From contig JAHRFX010000111.1 of NCBI GenBank assembly GCA_019084405.1, positions 1 to 51,189 of the forward strand: DNA of 51,189 bases, written 5' to 3'. Made by a program: the position numbers and the translations under genes. Of this stretch, positions 41,006 to 50,944 are shown piece by piece. Below the pieces are notes generated by a model. That model was given only the letters and a program-made list of their open reading frames with translations, had not been told where the DNA came from and searched no databases. This DNA comes from Methanobacterium sp. GTDB taxonomy: Archaea; Methanobacteriota; Methanobacteria; Methanobacteriales; Methanobacteriaceae. Every line of letters begins with the position of its first letter. The first letter of the stretch is position 1.

Positions 41006-41731
41006 TTATCTACGCTTCCCTGTCCTTCTTGCTGCAATTGAACCGACTTTACGTCCTGGTGGAGCATTTCTGGATACAGTTGTAGGCCGTCCGGGGTGTT
41101 GTCTGTTTCCACCACCATGAGGGTGATCTACAGCATTCATAGCCACTCCTCTAACAGTCATACATTTTTTACCCTTTGCTTTTAAGGAATGGTATCTATT
41201 ACCTGCCTTGAGGAATGGTTTTTCTTTTCTTCCTCCGCCAGCAACTACACCTATGGTAGCTCTGCATTTGGGATTAAATGATTTTAATTCACCGGATGGA
41301 AGTTCAATAACTGCTTTATCCACGTCATGAGTGATTAAAGAAGCATAAGTTCCTGAAGATCTAACAAATCTGCCACCATCTCCAGGTCTATTTTCAATGT
41401 TGTAAACAGGAGTACCCTCTGGAATCTCCCCAATAGGTAACGAATTTCCCGGACTTATTGGTGCAGAAATTCCACAGGCAATATCATCATTAATTTGGAT
41501 ACTTTCCGGGGCTAAAATAAGCTTTTTTTCGCCATTTTCAAATTTAACCATGGCCACCGGTGCACTTCTTCCCGGATCATGCATTATATCAACTACCTTA
41601 CCCTTCAAACTACCTTCTTTTTCGAGTTCGTCGTAGGAACGGTACTCAATTTTTCCTTTGAAACGGTGCGAAGCACTGGTGTAAGTAGGAGTCCCCCGTC
41701 CTCTCCTTTGTGAAATCAAACGTTTTCCCAT
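41006..41731 (-). CDS. rpl2: 50S ribosomal protein L2
   Basis: 241 aa. GKRLISQRRGRGTPTYTSAS, IMHDPGRSAPVAMVKFENGE, RPGDGGRFVRSSGTYASLIT and the universally conserved C-terminal GVAMNAVDHPHGGGNRQHPG with the histidine near the peptidyl-transferase centre. GGAGGAATAATAA precedes the ATG. 46 nt after L23. Confidence 0.96.
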   Translation of the reverse strand: MGKRLISQRRGRGTPTYTSASHRFKGKIEYRSYDELEKEGSLKGKVVDIMHDPGRSAPVAMVKFENGEKKLILAPESIQINDDIACGISAPISPGNSLPIGEIPEGTPVYNIENRPGDGGRFVRSSGTYASLITHDVDKAVIELPSGELKSFNPKCRATIGVVAGGGRKEKPFLKAGNRYHSLKAKGKKCMTVRGVAMNAVDHPHGGGNRQHPGRPTTVSRNAPPGRKVGSIAARRTGKRR

Positions 41732-41777
41732 TTATTATTCCTCCAAGTTAAACTTAGGATATCTAAATAATTTTTAA

Positions 41778-42038
41778 TTAAAATACTCCCATTTTAACTG
41801 CTATATCTTCAGCTTTGTGTTCGGCCGCCAGTTTAATGTAGGCTAATTTGAGGCCTTTGGAGTTGATTTGTGTATTAACACTTTCCACCTTTACTGCAAA
41901 GAGATCTTCAAAAGATTTCCGAATAGCAGATTTGTTGCTGGTTCTCAATACCACAAATATTAATTCATTATTTTGATCAATTAAATTCATGCTTTTTTCT
42001 GTTATGTGAGGTTTTACTATAACTGCATAAGGATCCAT
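41778..42038 (-). CDS. rpl23: 50S ribosomal protein L23
   Basis: 86 aa. DPYAVIVKPHITEKSMNLID, NELIFVVLRTSNKSAIRKSF, EDLFAVKVESVNTQINSKGL are characteristic; it forms the exit-tunnel docking site for SRP and chaperones. AGGTGGGATAGT precedes the ATG; 34 nt after L4. Confidence 0.95.
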   Translation of the reverse strand: MDPYAVIVKPHITEKSMNLIDQNNELIFVVLRTSNKSAIRKSFEDLFAVKVESVNTQINSKGLKLAYIKLAAEHKAEDIAVKMGVF

Positions 42039-42072
42039 ACTATCCCACCTATTTTACTAAATATTTTAAACT

Positions 42073-42855
42073 CTACTGAAAGAGCTCCCCTAATTTTTCT
42101 ACAGCAGATTTAGTGAAAATGGTCAATCTCCCGGGATGAGTTCCTGGAGCAAGTAATTCAGCATTTAAGTTTTCAACAGAAACTACATCCACACCAGGGT
42201 GGTTTCTGGCGCCTAAACCAATGCCTTTGTCTTCTCCAACCACTATTAGAGGTCCTTTAGGTGATTTATATTTTCGACCTCGCATCTTACCTTTTCCAGC
42301 CCTTATATTCTTACCCTCTTTAGCTCGAACTACATCATCCATGATTCCCAGTTTTTTGAATATTTCCCTGGTTTCTTTGGTTTTTTTAATTTTGCATAGT
42401 TCATCATCCACCACGAGAGGTATTTGAGGGACATTGGCCATTTGGTGGCCTCTATTTTCAACCAGTTCCTGATTGGTTGTAGCCGCTATTGCAGAACGGA
42501 TAGCAAATCTCCTTTCTTTTTTATTTATTTTCTCATGGTAAACCTTTTGAGATCTTGGGGGATGAGCTTTCCTACCTCCAACAGTTTGAGGTACAAAAGC
42601 AGCCTTAGAAGCTGCAGGGTGTCTACTACCTTTTACACGAGGCACCATTGCCACACCTCTACCAGCACCGAATGATTTTGCGGTAGTTCTTTTACCTGCC
42701 ATAGGATTAGCACCCCATGGTTGTATCCGGGCGGTCTGTGCGGAAATTACTGCTCTTTTAATAAGGTCAGGCCTGAATTCTTCCAGGAATATTTCAGGCA
42801 ACTCAATCTCTTCTGTAATTTCGCCTTCCAGTGAATAAACCTTAATTTTTTTCAT
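42073..42855 (-). CDS. rpl4: 50S ribosomal protein L4 (L4e type)
   Basis: 260 aa. KIKVYSLEGEITEEIELPEI, FRPDLIKRAVISAQTARIQP, and the extended basic loop GAGRGVAMVPRVKG..., AHPPRSQKVYHEKINKKERR, which enters the tunnel wall. C-terminus LLAPGTHPGRLTIFTKSAVE. GAGTGG precedes the ATG; 26 nt after L3. Confidence 0.96.
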   Translation of the reverse strand: MKKIKVYSLEGEITEEIELPEIFLEEFRPDLIKRAVISAQTARIQPWGANPMAGKRTTAKSFGAGRGVAMVPRVKGSRHPAASKAAFVPQTVGGRKAHPPRSQKVYHEKINKKERRFAIRSAIAATTNQELVENRGHQMANVPQIPLVVDDELCKIKKTKETREIFKKLGIMDDVVRAKEGKNIRAGKGKMRGRKYKSPKGPLIVVGEDKGIGLGARNHPGVDVVSVENLNAELLAPGTHPGRLTIFTKSAVEKLGELFQ

Positions 42856-42881
42856 TTAAACCACTCTTAAAGTTAAAATAA

Positions 42882-43892
<1,011 letters not shown>

Positions 43893-43936
43893 TTAATATA
43901 ACCTCCTTACATTCCAAAAATATTCCATTTTCCTGA

Positions 43937-44749
43937 TTATTCTAAGTTTAAGAGCAAATTAAATATGGATAAAGTAGATAAAACCGCTTCTTCAGTCCTT
44001 ATGGTTTGAGTACCCTGAGATGGAATCATGTTCAACTCAAAATCCGCCAAATTCTGGCTGGAAACGTAATCGGGTAAGCCTTTATAAGGACCGCCAAACA
44101 AAATAGCCCAGTGATTGGCTTTTTTTACCTTGGACTTTACTTCATCTAAAATAGAAGTTATAGGAGTTCCATAACGGGATGTTGCCACAACAACTTCCGG
44201 TTTTACTAACTTTAAACTTTGGTGAAGATTTTTATTCGTAGATAATGTTTCATATCCCCAGTATGTGTCATCTGGCTGGTCAGGGTCAACTATTATCTCT
44301 TTACCCAGCTTGGTTATTTTAAAGCTCAGCACTTTATTTACGGTGAGTTGTTCCTTGCAAAAAGCAGGTTTATCAGCACCTATATCAACAAAGGTTCCTT
44401 TCTTTGTTCTTTTTAAAGTCAATCCTTGCCTAAAATCGCCTTCGCCGGGTGTACCTGTAGGATGGTGAGGAGTTCTAAGTGGTGGGAGAATACCCACATG
44501 TTTTAACTCCTTCCTTATAGGAAAAACCTTCTTTCGAAGATACTGAGGTGTATCCATATAAGTAAGAATATCCCTAATGAAGTTTGCCTCATCGGGATCA
44601 GCATCGTCTTTATAAATTACAACCCGTTTCGCCCTGAATATAGCCGCCGATCTAGAAATTAATCCCACTTTATATGTTTTTAACTTTAGATCTTTTGTCT
44701 CCGCGGTTAGTGAATCCGGGATGAAAAGTGATAAATGCCTTGTATTCAT
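43937..44749 (-). CDS. SPOUT-class RNA methyltransferase (MTH1 / SPOUT1 family)
   Basis: 270 aa. RHLSLFIPDSLTAETKDLKL at the start, RAKRVVIYKDD with EANFIRDILTYMDTPQYLRK, then LPPLRTPHHPTGTPGEGDFR, and at the C-terminus the knot region ANHWAILFGGPYKGLPDYV. This is the DUF171/SPOUT1 family, whose M. thermautotrophicus member MTH1 has a solved knotted structure; related proteins have been assigned uridine N3-methyltransferase activity. An OB-like insert probably binds RNA. It is the first gene of the leftward ribosomal series. No strong ribosome binding site (GTGGAAG just before the ATG). Confidence 0.88.
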   Translation of the reverse strand: MNTRHLSLFIPDSLTAETKDLKLKTYKVGLISRSAAIFRAKRVVIYKDDADPDEANFIRDILTYMDTPQYLRKKVFPIRKELKHVGILPPLRTPHHPTGTPGEGDFRQGLTLKRTKKGTFVDIGADKPAFCKEQLTVNKVLSFKITKLGKEIIVDPDQPDDTYWGYETLSTNKNLHQSLKLVKPEVVVATSRYGTPITSILDEVKSKVKKANHWAILFGGPYKGLPDYVSSQNLADFELNMIPSQGTQTIRTEEAVLSTLSIFNLLLNLE

Positions 44750-45012
44750 CTTCCACTATTTGTTTTCATAGGTTATAAATATTGCTATAGTTCCAACTAG
44801 GCAAACTTTCTAACACCGTATTATATATCTAATATAATACCGGGCAGCTCATGCTGCATACCAATACTCTCACTAGAATGTAGGTTAGTTAATGTAGTTT
44901 AATATGGTATTTAAAGTTTCTGTTTAATGTTCTTCTTTAAAGTAGTTAATATGGTGATTGAAAATCAGAAAAATCTAAATTAACTTTATGTAAATAGTTA
45001 ATAATCTTAAAA
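44750..45012. other. Promoter-bearing intergenic region upstream of the ribosomal block
   Basis: On the minus strand ATATTTATAA lies about 30-35 nt before the SPOUT gene and could be its TATA box. A second AT-rich element (ATTATATATCTAATATAAT, near 44820-44838) lies farther upstream. Between 44850 and 44866, GCAGCTCATGCTGC can form a small hairpin. This is the likely main promoter region for the SPOUT-L3-L4 transcript. Confidence 0.4.
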
Positions 45013-45669
45013 TTAGTTTCTGTTTCTTTCAACCCGTACCACTATAACTTCTACGTCTTTAAGTTCTTTTTTATGAAAATGGTAGATATTAGGTAGTGGA
45101 AAGTGATAATAAAACTTATGGGTAATTATTGACCCTAGCTTATTCCAGTATTTTTCCAGGAAGTTTTCAGTTTCAGCCATGTGAAAAGAATATACCACCG
45201 GAGCCATTTCCAGAGATTTTTCCATGAAAATTCTATCAGCTCCCCTTTTTGATCGGGACTGGGATCCAAAAGGGGGGTTCTGTATAACCGTGTCAAATTT
45301 ATTTTTTAAATCCAGGGGAATATCATGAATATCCATCTGGATGTAATCAATAATATCAGTTAAGGACATTTTTTTAGAAATTTCCCTGGCTTTTTCAATA
45401 GCCTCCCCATCCTTATCCATACCCCAAACCAGGTGGGCACCTAAAAGAGCAGCGCCTTTTGCAAAAATCCCTGTCCCGCAGCCTAAATCTGCAACGTTTT
45501 TATCCTTTATATCTCCTAAACGAAATGCATTCCATAATACATCTGATGCAATAATAGAAGGAGTAGAATACTGTTCTAATTCCACCTTGGGATTAATATG
45601 ACCGGGAATATTCTGCAATGCCATCTCCAGATGTTTTTTCTTTTTAATAAGCTTAGGACCGGAATTCAT
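45013..45669 (-). CDS. METTL5-like N6-adenine RNA methyltransferase
   Basis: 218 aa from the chosen ATG. Rossmann methyltransferase with the SAM-binding NVADLGCGTGIFAKGAAL, acidic GMDKDGEA, YIQMDIHDIP and the catalytic NPPF in VIQNPPFGSQ, followed by GADRIFMEKSLEMAPVVYSF. This matches archaeal METTL5 homologs, which modify a 16S (18S) adenosine near the decoding site in studied species. A longer frame begins eight codons upstream, but CAAGGAGATAAA directly precedes the internal ATG. It sits alone, leftward, upstream of the ribosomal block. Confidence 0.88.
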   Translation of the reverse strand: MNSGPKLIKKKKHLEMALQNIPGHINPKVELEQYSTPSIIASDVLWNAFRLGDIKDKNVADLGCGTGIFAKGAALLGAHLVWGMDKDGEAIEKAREISKKMSLTDIIDYIQMDIHDIPLDLKNKFDTVIQNPPFGSQSRSKRGADRIFMEKSLEMAPVVYSFHMAETENFLEKYWNKLGSIITHKFYYHFPLPNIYHFHKKELKDVEVIVVRVERNRN

Positions 45670-45693
45670 TTTATCTCCTTGTTTATAGTGCAA

Positions 45694-46096
45694 TTACAGG
45701 ATAATGGTTTGATAGTCCATACATTAATGCCAATCTAAAGGATAACAACCTCACCGAAAGAATGATTCTAAAGGGAAGATCCATCTTAGATAATCAAGTA
45801 CTATTAATTAATATAATAATTGGAAGTAACTTAAGATTTGATATATTAAACAATATTCGGCTTTATTATAATATATCAATAAGCCAGTGAGGCAACAGTA
45901 AATTTAATGATTCATAATATTATAATATTATAATATTAATTAGATAAAAATTGAATATATAATGACTAAAAAAGGAACTTGATAAGTCTATTTGAGAATT
46001 GTAAACAGCCCCCAAAAAAAAACTTATTTTAATTTAAAGTTCCTTTGAATTTAATAAATAATGAACTAATTCCTAACTAGAAAAAGGAGACAAGAA
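45694..46096. other. AT-rich divergent intergenic region
   Basis: Divergent promoters for the METTL5-like gene (left) and pycA (right) must lie here. It contains an ATAATATT repeat tract near 45914-45942 and a spaced inverted repeat near pycA (listed separately). No ORF or RNA gene was recognised. Confidence 0.45.
45971..46046 (+). promoter_or_regulatory. Spaced inverted repeat upstream of pycA
   Basis: AAAGGAACTT (45971-45980) and AAGTTCCTTT (46037-46046) are perfect 10-bp inverted copies 56 nt apart. Between them ATTGTAAACAG (45998-46008) resembles a half-site of the BirA operator as I recall it (TTGTTAACC-type), but no partner half-site was found at the usual spacing. pycA starts 50 nt downstream. 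Regulation by the local BirA is speculative. Confidence 0.3.
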
Positions 46097-47581
46097 ATGT
46101 TTGACAAGATCCTGGTAGCCAATAGAGGTGAAATAGCCATAAGAGTAATGAGAGCTTGCCGTGAGCTGGAGGTTAATAGTGTTGCTATTTACTCTGATGC
46201 AGATAAAAATTCCCTCTTTGCTAAATACGCCGATGAATCATATCATATAGGTGAATCAACTCCTTCCCAGAGTTATTTGAACATTGAGAAAATTATAGAT
46301 ATAACTGAAAAGTCCGGAGCAGAGGCCATACACCCGGGCTATGGTTTTTTAGCGGAAAATTCTAATTTAGGTAAAGAATGTGAAAAAAATGGCATCAAAC
46401 TCATAGGGCCTAAAGGTTCGGTTATAGAAGCCATGGGAGATAAAATAACCTCTAAAAAGCTTATGCGAGATGCAAAGGTTCCAGTAATACCCGGTACTGA
46501 TAAAGGAATCTCCAGCATAGATCAGGCCATAAAAATAGCAGAATCAATTGGTTATCCAGTAATTGTTAAGGCCTCGGCTGGAGGAGGTGGTATTGGAATG
46601 AGGACCGTTTATGAAGAAGATGAACTGGTAAGAGCCATAGAATCTACCCAATCAGTTGCTTCATCTGCATTCGGAGATTCCACCGTTTATATTGAAAAGT
46701 ATCTGGAAGAACCTCAACATATTGAATTTCAGATTATGGCTGATGAACATGGAAATACCATACACCTGGCGGATCGGGAATGTTCCATACAGCGCCGACA
46801 TCAAAAATTAATTGAAGAAGCACCATCCCCTATCATGACCGAAGATCTTAGAGAAAGAATGGGTTCTGCTGCTATTAAAGCCGCAACACACATTGATTAC
46901 ACCAATGCAGGTACTGTGGAATTTTTATATTCCAATGGAGATTTTTATTTCCTGGAAATGAACACCAGAATCCAGGTGGAGCATCCCATAACTGAGATTA
47001 TCACCAATGTGGACCTGGTTAAAGAACAAATTAAAATTGCAGCTGGAAGTGAAATTTGCTGTTCTCAGGAAGAGGTGAAAGTGAATGGGCATGCCATAGA
47101 ATGCAGGATAAATGCAGAGGATCCCCTATCAGATTTTGCCCCTAACCCGGGTAAAATAACTGGTTATCGATCTCCAGGAGGTATTGGAGTTAGAGTAGAT
47201 AGTGGGGTTTACATGAATTATACTATCCCCTCCTTTTATGACTCCATGATATCCAAACTAATTGTATGGAGCCCTAACCGGAATGAGGCCATAAACCGTA
47301 TGAAACGTGCCTTGAGAGAATATGTGATATTAGGAGTAAAAACAACCATCCCCTTCCATAAAGCCATTATGAATCATGAAGCATTCCAACAAGGAAAGCT
47401 TAACACCCATTTTGTGGATGAACACCAAAAGGGTATACAAGAAAATATGGAGAAGGTCATTGCAGAAGATAAGGAAATGGAAAACCGTCTAAAATCCACC
47501 TTCTTACCCGGTAAAAAAGTTGCAGCCATATCCGCTGCCGTGGGATCTTACATGAAATCTGTTCAAACTTCTAAAAAATGA
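46097..47581 (+). CDS. pycA: Pyruvate carboxylase subunit A (biotin carboxylase)
   Basis: 494 aa. It carboxylates the biotin of subunit B with bicarbonate and ATP, supplying oxaloacetate. N-terminal domain FDKILVANRGEIAIRVMRAC, the HPGYGFLAENS motif, the ATP-grasp part VIVKASAGGGGIGMR with HIEFQIMADEHGNTIHLADR, ECSIQRRHQKLIEEAP, and the catalytic EMNTRIQVEHPITE; C-terminal INAEDPLSDFAPNPG. Length is normal. GGAGA lies 9 nt before the ATG. birA follows after 20 nt. The biotin-carrying PycB is not in the window; Methanothermobacter has the same pycA-birA neighbourhood. Confidence 0.95.
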   Translation: MFDKILVANRGEIAIRVMRACRELEVNSVAIYSDADKNSLFAKYADESYHIGESTPSQSYLNIEKIIDITEKSGAEAIHPGYGFLAENSNLGKECEKNGIKLIGPKGSVIEAMGDKITSKKLMRDAKVPVIPGTDKGISSIDQAIKIAESIGYPVIVKASAGGGGIGMRTVYEEDELVRAIESTQSVASSAFGDSTVYIEKYLEEPQHIEFQIMADEHGNTIHLADRECSIQRRHQKLIEEAPSPIMTEDLRERMGSAAIKAATHIDYTNAGTVEFLYSNGDFYFLEMNTRIQVEHPITEIITNVDLVKEQIKIAAGSEICCSQEEVKVNGHAIECRINAEDPLSDFAPNPGKITGYRSPGGIGVRVDSGVYMNYTIPSFYDSMISKLIVWSPNRNEAINRMKRALREYVILGVKTTIPFHKAIMNHEAFQQGKLNTHFVDEHQKGIQENMEKVIAEDKEMENRLKSTFLPGKKVAAISAAVGSYMKSVQTSKK

Positions 47582-47601
47582 AATATAGAGGGGGATTATG
47601 A

Positions 47602-48576
47602 ATGCAGGAAAAATTATTAGACATTCTCCATAAAAATAAAGGAAAATATGTTTTTCATGAAGAAATTGCTTCCATTTTAGACATTTCTCCAGAAGAAGTA
47701 GAAACCCATATAGAAAAATTAAAAAAATTAGGATATAAATTCGATTTCTCATCCAATTTAGGATATAGATTAAAAGAATCTTCCACCCTCCTATTACCCT
47801 TTGAGATAAAAAGAGACCTGGAAACAAAATACATTGGCCGTGAAATACATTATTTCACTGAAGTGGATTCCACCAATAATGTGGCTAAGAAACTGGCTGA
47901 GAAGGGAGCAAAAGAAGGAACCATGGTCATTGCCGAAACACAAAGTAGGGGAAAAGGAAGAAGAGGGAAAAAATGGATTTCTCCGGAAGGCGGAATATGG
48001 ATGTCCACCATTTTAAGGCCCCACATCCCCCCGGCTGATGCACCTAAACTCACCTTAATGACAGGAGTTGCTGTTGCAAAAACTCTTAAAAAAGAATTTG
48101 GACTGGATGTGGGAATAAAATGGCCCAACGACATTCTTATTGGGAGCAAAAAAGTTTGTGGAATCTTAACCGAAGCAAATGCTAAATTCAATACCGTGGA
48201 TTATGTGGTGGTGGGTATTGGAATTGACGCCAATGTAGATACTAAAATTTTCCCCTCGGAGGTGGTTCAACTGGCCACTTCCTTAAAAAATGAACTAAAA
48301 GATGAAATAGACCGTGTGAAACTAGTTCAAAATTTTTCTAAGATATTTGAAGAAACATACGAGGAATTTAAGTCAGGCAATTTCCCAGATATTCTAAATG
48401 ATTGGAGGAATTTATCCACCACCATTGGTAGTTATGTGGAAGTAAGAAAAAGGCTGGGAAAAATTGTAAGAGGTGAAGCAATAGGGATAACCAATACCGG
48501 AGCCCTTATTCTAGAATTAGATGATAATACACTCCGTAAAGTAATATCAGGAGAATGTATACATATTGAAAAATAA
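47602..48576 (+). CDS. birA: Biotin--protein ligase with N-terminal HTH (BirA)
   Basis: 324 aa. Residues ~1-60 form a winged helix-turn-helix (LLDILHKNKGKYVFHEEIAS, EVETHIEKLKKLGYKFDF). The ligase domain has FTEVDSTNNVAKKLAEKGA, the biotinyl-adenylate loop SRGKGRRGKKWISPEGGIWM and IKWPNDILIGSKKVCGIL, and ends with an SH3-like domain (VRKRLGKIVRGEAIGITNTG). It biotinylates PycB and, with its DNA-binding domain, may repress biotin or pyc genes. GAGGGGGAT precedes the ATG. The 20-nt gap to pycA indicates one operon. Confidence 0.94.
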   Translation: MQEKLLDILHKNKGKYVFHEEIASILDISPEEVETHIEKLKKLGYKFDFSSNLGYRLKESSTLLLPFEIKRDLETKYIGREIHYFTEVDSTNNVAKKLAEKGAKEGTMVIAETQSRGKGRRGKKWISPEGGIWMSTILRPHIPPADAPKLTLMTGVAVAKTLKKEFGLDVGIKWPNDILIGSKKVCGILTEANAKFNTVDYVVVGIGIDANVDTKIFPSEVVQLATSLKNELKDEIDRVKLVQNFSKIFEETYEEFKSGNFPDILNDWRNLSTTIGSYVEVRKRLGKIVRGEAIGITNTGALILELDDNTLRKVISGECIHIEK

Positions 48577-48636
48577 GGGGATATTTATTTTTTATTTAGG
48601 GTTTATAAGAAAAATAAGCCCCTTATTTAATTTTTT
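48571..48636. terminator. Bidirectional terminator between birA and rtcA
   Basis: AAATAAGGGG (48571-48580, overlapping the birA stop) and CCCCTTATTT (48619-48628) are perfect inverted 10-mers. The right arm is followed by AATTTTTTT, a U-tract for the rightward transcript; T/A-rich DNA flanks the left arm. The genes converge here, so it may serve both. Confidence 0.6.
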
Positions 48637-48696
48637 TAGGGGAAGTATTGACCACTTGTAATATACATAACAATTCCTTATTCCAATAAAATTTTC

Positions 48697-49713
48697 TCAT
48701 TTTGTGCCAATTTCCACCACTCCCTCCCGGCTTGGGTGCACCATGAAAGTTTTCCCGGTTATTTTTTTAACAATCTGTATATTGGTACAGGCATGGGAGC
48801 TTAAAGTGGGAATCTTAAAACAGGAGTCACCTGCTAGGGCCATGTAGGGAATAATTTGATCCCCCATATAATTATCTAAAGTGGCTTTCCTTTCCAGAGA
48901 ATACATCAGATTTTTAGCAGCTTCTTCACCTACTTTTTCAGCAGATTTCCCTCTTTCTCCCAGGGCATTTCCCCCTATACGAGTATTTCCCTGGGCCCAG
49001 ACCACAATACCCGACCCGGAGGATAAATCATTGGAGGTATGTTCTACTGCTATATCCACCTCGTAACCCGTTTTAGCAAGAATTTTTTCAGCAGCTAAAG
49101 CCTGTCTTTTAGCCACATGTGGGGGAAGGTTTGTAGCATGAGAAATTCCTTTAATAGAGTCAATTTCAGGTTTTAAAATTTTTAAAGGATATAATTTTTT
49201 TACAGGGAAAATTTCAGCCTTTAAAATTCCACCCCCTCGAGGGTAATGACCTCTTTGAATTAGCTCTATCCGGGATTTATATCCCATTAGTTCTAAAATA
49301 GGCAGGGTAATATGTTTTAGATAATCACAGGGTGGGGCCCATTTAACATCAGAACCCCCTTTTAGAGTTATTTCTACTTTTTCAGGGGCAAATGGTGCAG
49401 GTATCATAAAGGCCTGTAATACCAGGGCCATGCTTCCCGCAGTTTTTATATCCAGTTCCAAATTTCCTCCCCTTAATTTGCCCGGGCAAAAAACGATTTC
49501 CTCAGAACCAGTATGAAAACCCTGAAATTTTGCATTACACAACCAGGAGAGTGCAGTTAGTGCCATTAAATGCTGAGATGAAAGGCCTTTTCGGGGTCTT
49601 TGGGCCCTTATATTCTTTATTTTAAGGTCTTGGGAAGTTAAAGAAGCTAGAGCCGTAGAAATCCGAACCACCGCTCCCCCTCCTTCACCAGAAGAACCGT
49701 CTATTTCAATCAA
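48697..49713 (-). CDS. rtcA: RNA 3'-terminal phosphate cyclase
   Basis: 338 aa. EIDGSSGEGGGAVVRISTAL, IRAQRPRKGLSSQHLMAL, the substrate-binding blocks HYPRGGGILKAEIFPVK and HATNLPPHVAKRQALAAEKI, and HACTNIQIVKKITG with the adenylated histidine region near the C-terminus. It converts RNA 3'-phosphate to a 2',3'-cyclic phosphate using ATP, in RNA repair or processing. Start TTG, with AAGGGGGTTC upstream. It follows the PLP enzyme gene by 37 nt, same strand. Confidence 0.94.
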   Translation of the reverse strand: MIEIDGSSGEGGGAVVRISTALASLTSQDLKIKNIRAQRPRKGLSSQHLMALTALSWLCNAKFQGFHTGSEEIVFCPGKLRGGNLELDIKTAGSMALVLQAFMIPAPFAPEKVEITLKGGSDVKWAPPCDYLKHITLPILELMGYKSRIELIQRGHYPRGGGILKAEIFPVKKLYPLKILKPEIDSIKGISHATNLPPHVAKRQALAAEKILAKTGYEVDIAVEHTSNDLSSGSGIVVWAQGNTRIGGNALGERGKSAEKVGEEAAKNLMYSLERKATLDNYMGDQIIPYMALAGDSCFKIPTLSSHACTNIQIVKKITGKTFMVHPSREGVVEIGTK

Positions 49714-49750
49714 AAAAAAAGAACCCCCTTTAAAATTAGTGGGACGTGAA

Positions 49751-50926
49751 TCATCTATTTTTAAATAGAATATCTTTAGATTTATCTATGTGGGGAGCTA
49801 TTATTTCCATTTTTTTAAAGGACCCCTTTAAAATATTTTTTATTTCATTTAATTCCAGTTTTTTCCCATCTAAAGAAGCCATATCCAGTCTAAGTGTAGG
49901 GGAAGCACCAGGCATTCCCACTGCAGGTATGGTGATAACTCCGTATTCTTTTAATAGAATCATAGCCCATAAAAATGATAGATCATCAGGACTTAGACGG
50001 GTATCAATATTTCTTTTTTCCAGTTCCCCAGCTATATCATGGGGTGAAATCATCACCCCAGTAGGAGTTTCTTTAAATCCTTCAAATTCTTGATTTAATA
50101 ATTTTTTTAACTTTTCCTTTTTATCCAGTGACCTTAAAATGTTTTCCGGATTGAATTGCTCCAGAGCCCTTACCATACCTGCAACCAGGGGGGCCTGGGC
50201 TTCTAAACCAAATTGATGGGCTTTTGATTTAATTGCATCGATTAAAGAAGATTTTCCTGCCATTAAACCTCCCCGGGGGCCGTCCATTAGTTTATCAGTG
50301 CTGGTTACTACTAAATCTGCACCCAGGTCCAATGCGGAAGGTTGATTAAAAACAATCGGCCTTAATCTTGCTCCAGAAGCATCATCCACCAGCACGGGAA
50401 TTTTACCTGAAGGATGCAAATGGGCCTTTTTAATTATTTTCTTAAATTCTTCCTCAGAAATCACCTTATGATCCATGGTGGATCCCGTTATAACCACCAG
50501 AGAAGTGTTTTCTGGTAAAAGAAAATCTTTCAAATTATCAAATTCCAGATAATGCCCCCCTACCAGCTGGGTGCTGCGAGGGATAGAAGGATGGGATGGT
50601 AATTCTGGCAAATAGTGAACCACCGTACTGTCTTTTTTAACCAATGCTAGAATAGTAGCCAGGATCCCTGCACTGGTACGATTAAATCCTAAAACTTTTT
50701 CTCCACCTAAATGGGCCTTTCCATATTCATCCAGCATTTTTTCAAATACAGCTGGACCCACATAAGTTTCTAAAACTTCAAAGTCTTCTTTTTTTAGTAA
50801 ATATGCTCCAGATAAACCAGTTAAGTCATATAAATTCAGACGACCATTTTTCTGGATATGTTCATTAATAAAAAAAAGAGCACTTTCCCTTTTTTTTACT
50901 TCATCTAAATTAGTTTCAATGAGCAT
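49751..50926 (-). CDS. SelA-like PLP enzyme, MJ0158 family (TIGR03576)
   Basis: 391 aa fold-type I PLP protein related in sequence to selenocysteine synthase but belonging to the MJ0158 family of unknown activity. Visible: LGFNRTSAGILATILALV, PELPSHPSIPRSTQLVGGHY, VVITGSTMDHKVI, the cofactor aspartate in VLVDDASGARLRP (D181) and the Schiff-base lysine K212 in VTSTDKLMDGPRGGLMAG. The C-terminal AVGMPGASPTLRLD resembles a small aminotransferase domain. AGGTCC precedes the ATG. No selenocysteine genes are nearby, so a non-selenium role is likely. Confidence 0.88.
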   Translation of the reverse strand: MLIETNLDEVKKRESALFFINEHIQKNGRLNLYDLTGLSGAYLLKKEDFEVLETYVGPAVFEKMLDEYGKAHLGGEKVLGFNRTSAGILATILALVKKDSTVVHYLPELPSHPSIPRSTQLVGGHYLEFDNLKDFLLPENTSLVVITGSTMDHKVISEEEFKKIIKKAHLHPSGKIPVLVDDASGARLRPIVFNQPSALDLGADLVVTSTDKLMDGPRGGLMAGKSSLIDAIKSKAHQFGLEAQAPLVAGMVRALEQFNPENILRSLDKKEKLKKLLNQEFEGFKETPTGVMISPHDIAGELEKRNIDTRLSPDDLSFLWAMILLKEYGVITIPAVGMPGASPTLRLDMASLDGKKLELNEIKNILKGSFKKMEIIAPHIDKSKDILFKNR

Positions 50927-50944
50927 GGAAGGACCTGTAATATC

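Noticed and set aside
45914..45942. Replication origin suggested by the ATAATATT-repeat tract
   Set aside because: No origin recognition boxes or cdc6 gene nearby. Simple AT repeats are common in the intergenic DNA here.
47504..47827. 107-aa hydrophobic minus-strand ORF over the pycA-birA junction
   Set aside because: Phe/Ile/Leu-rich shadow of AT-rich coding DNA. Both plus-strand genes are unambiguous.
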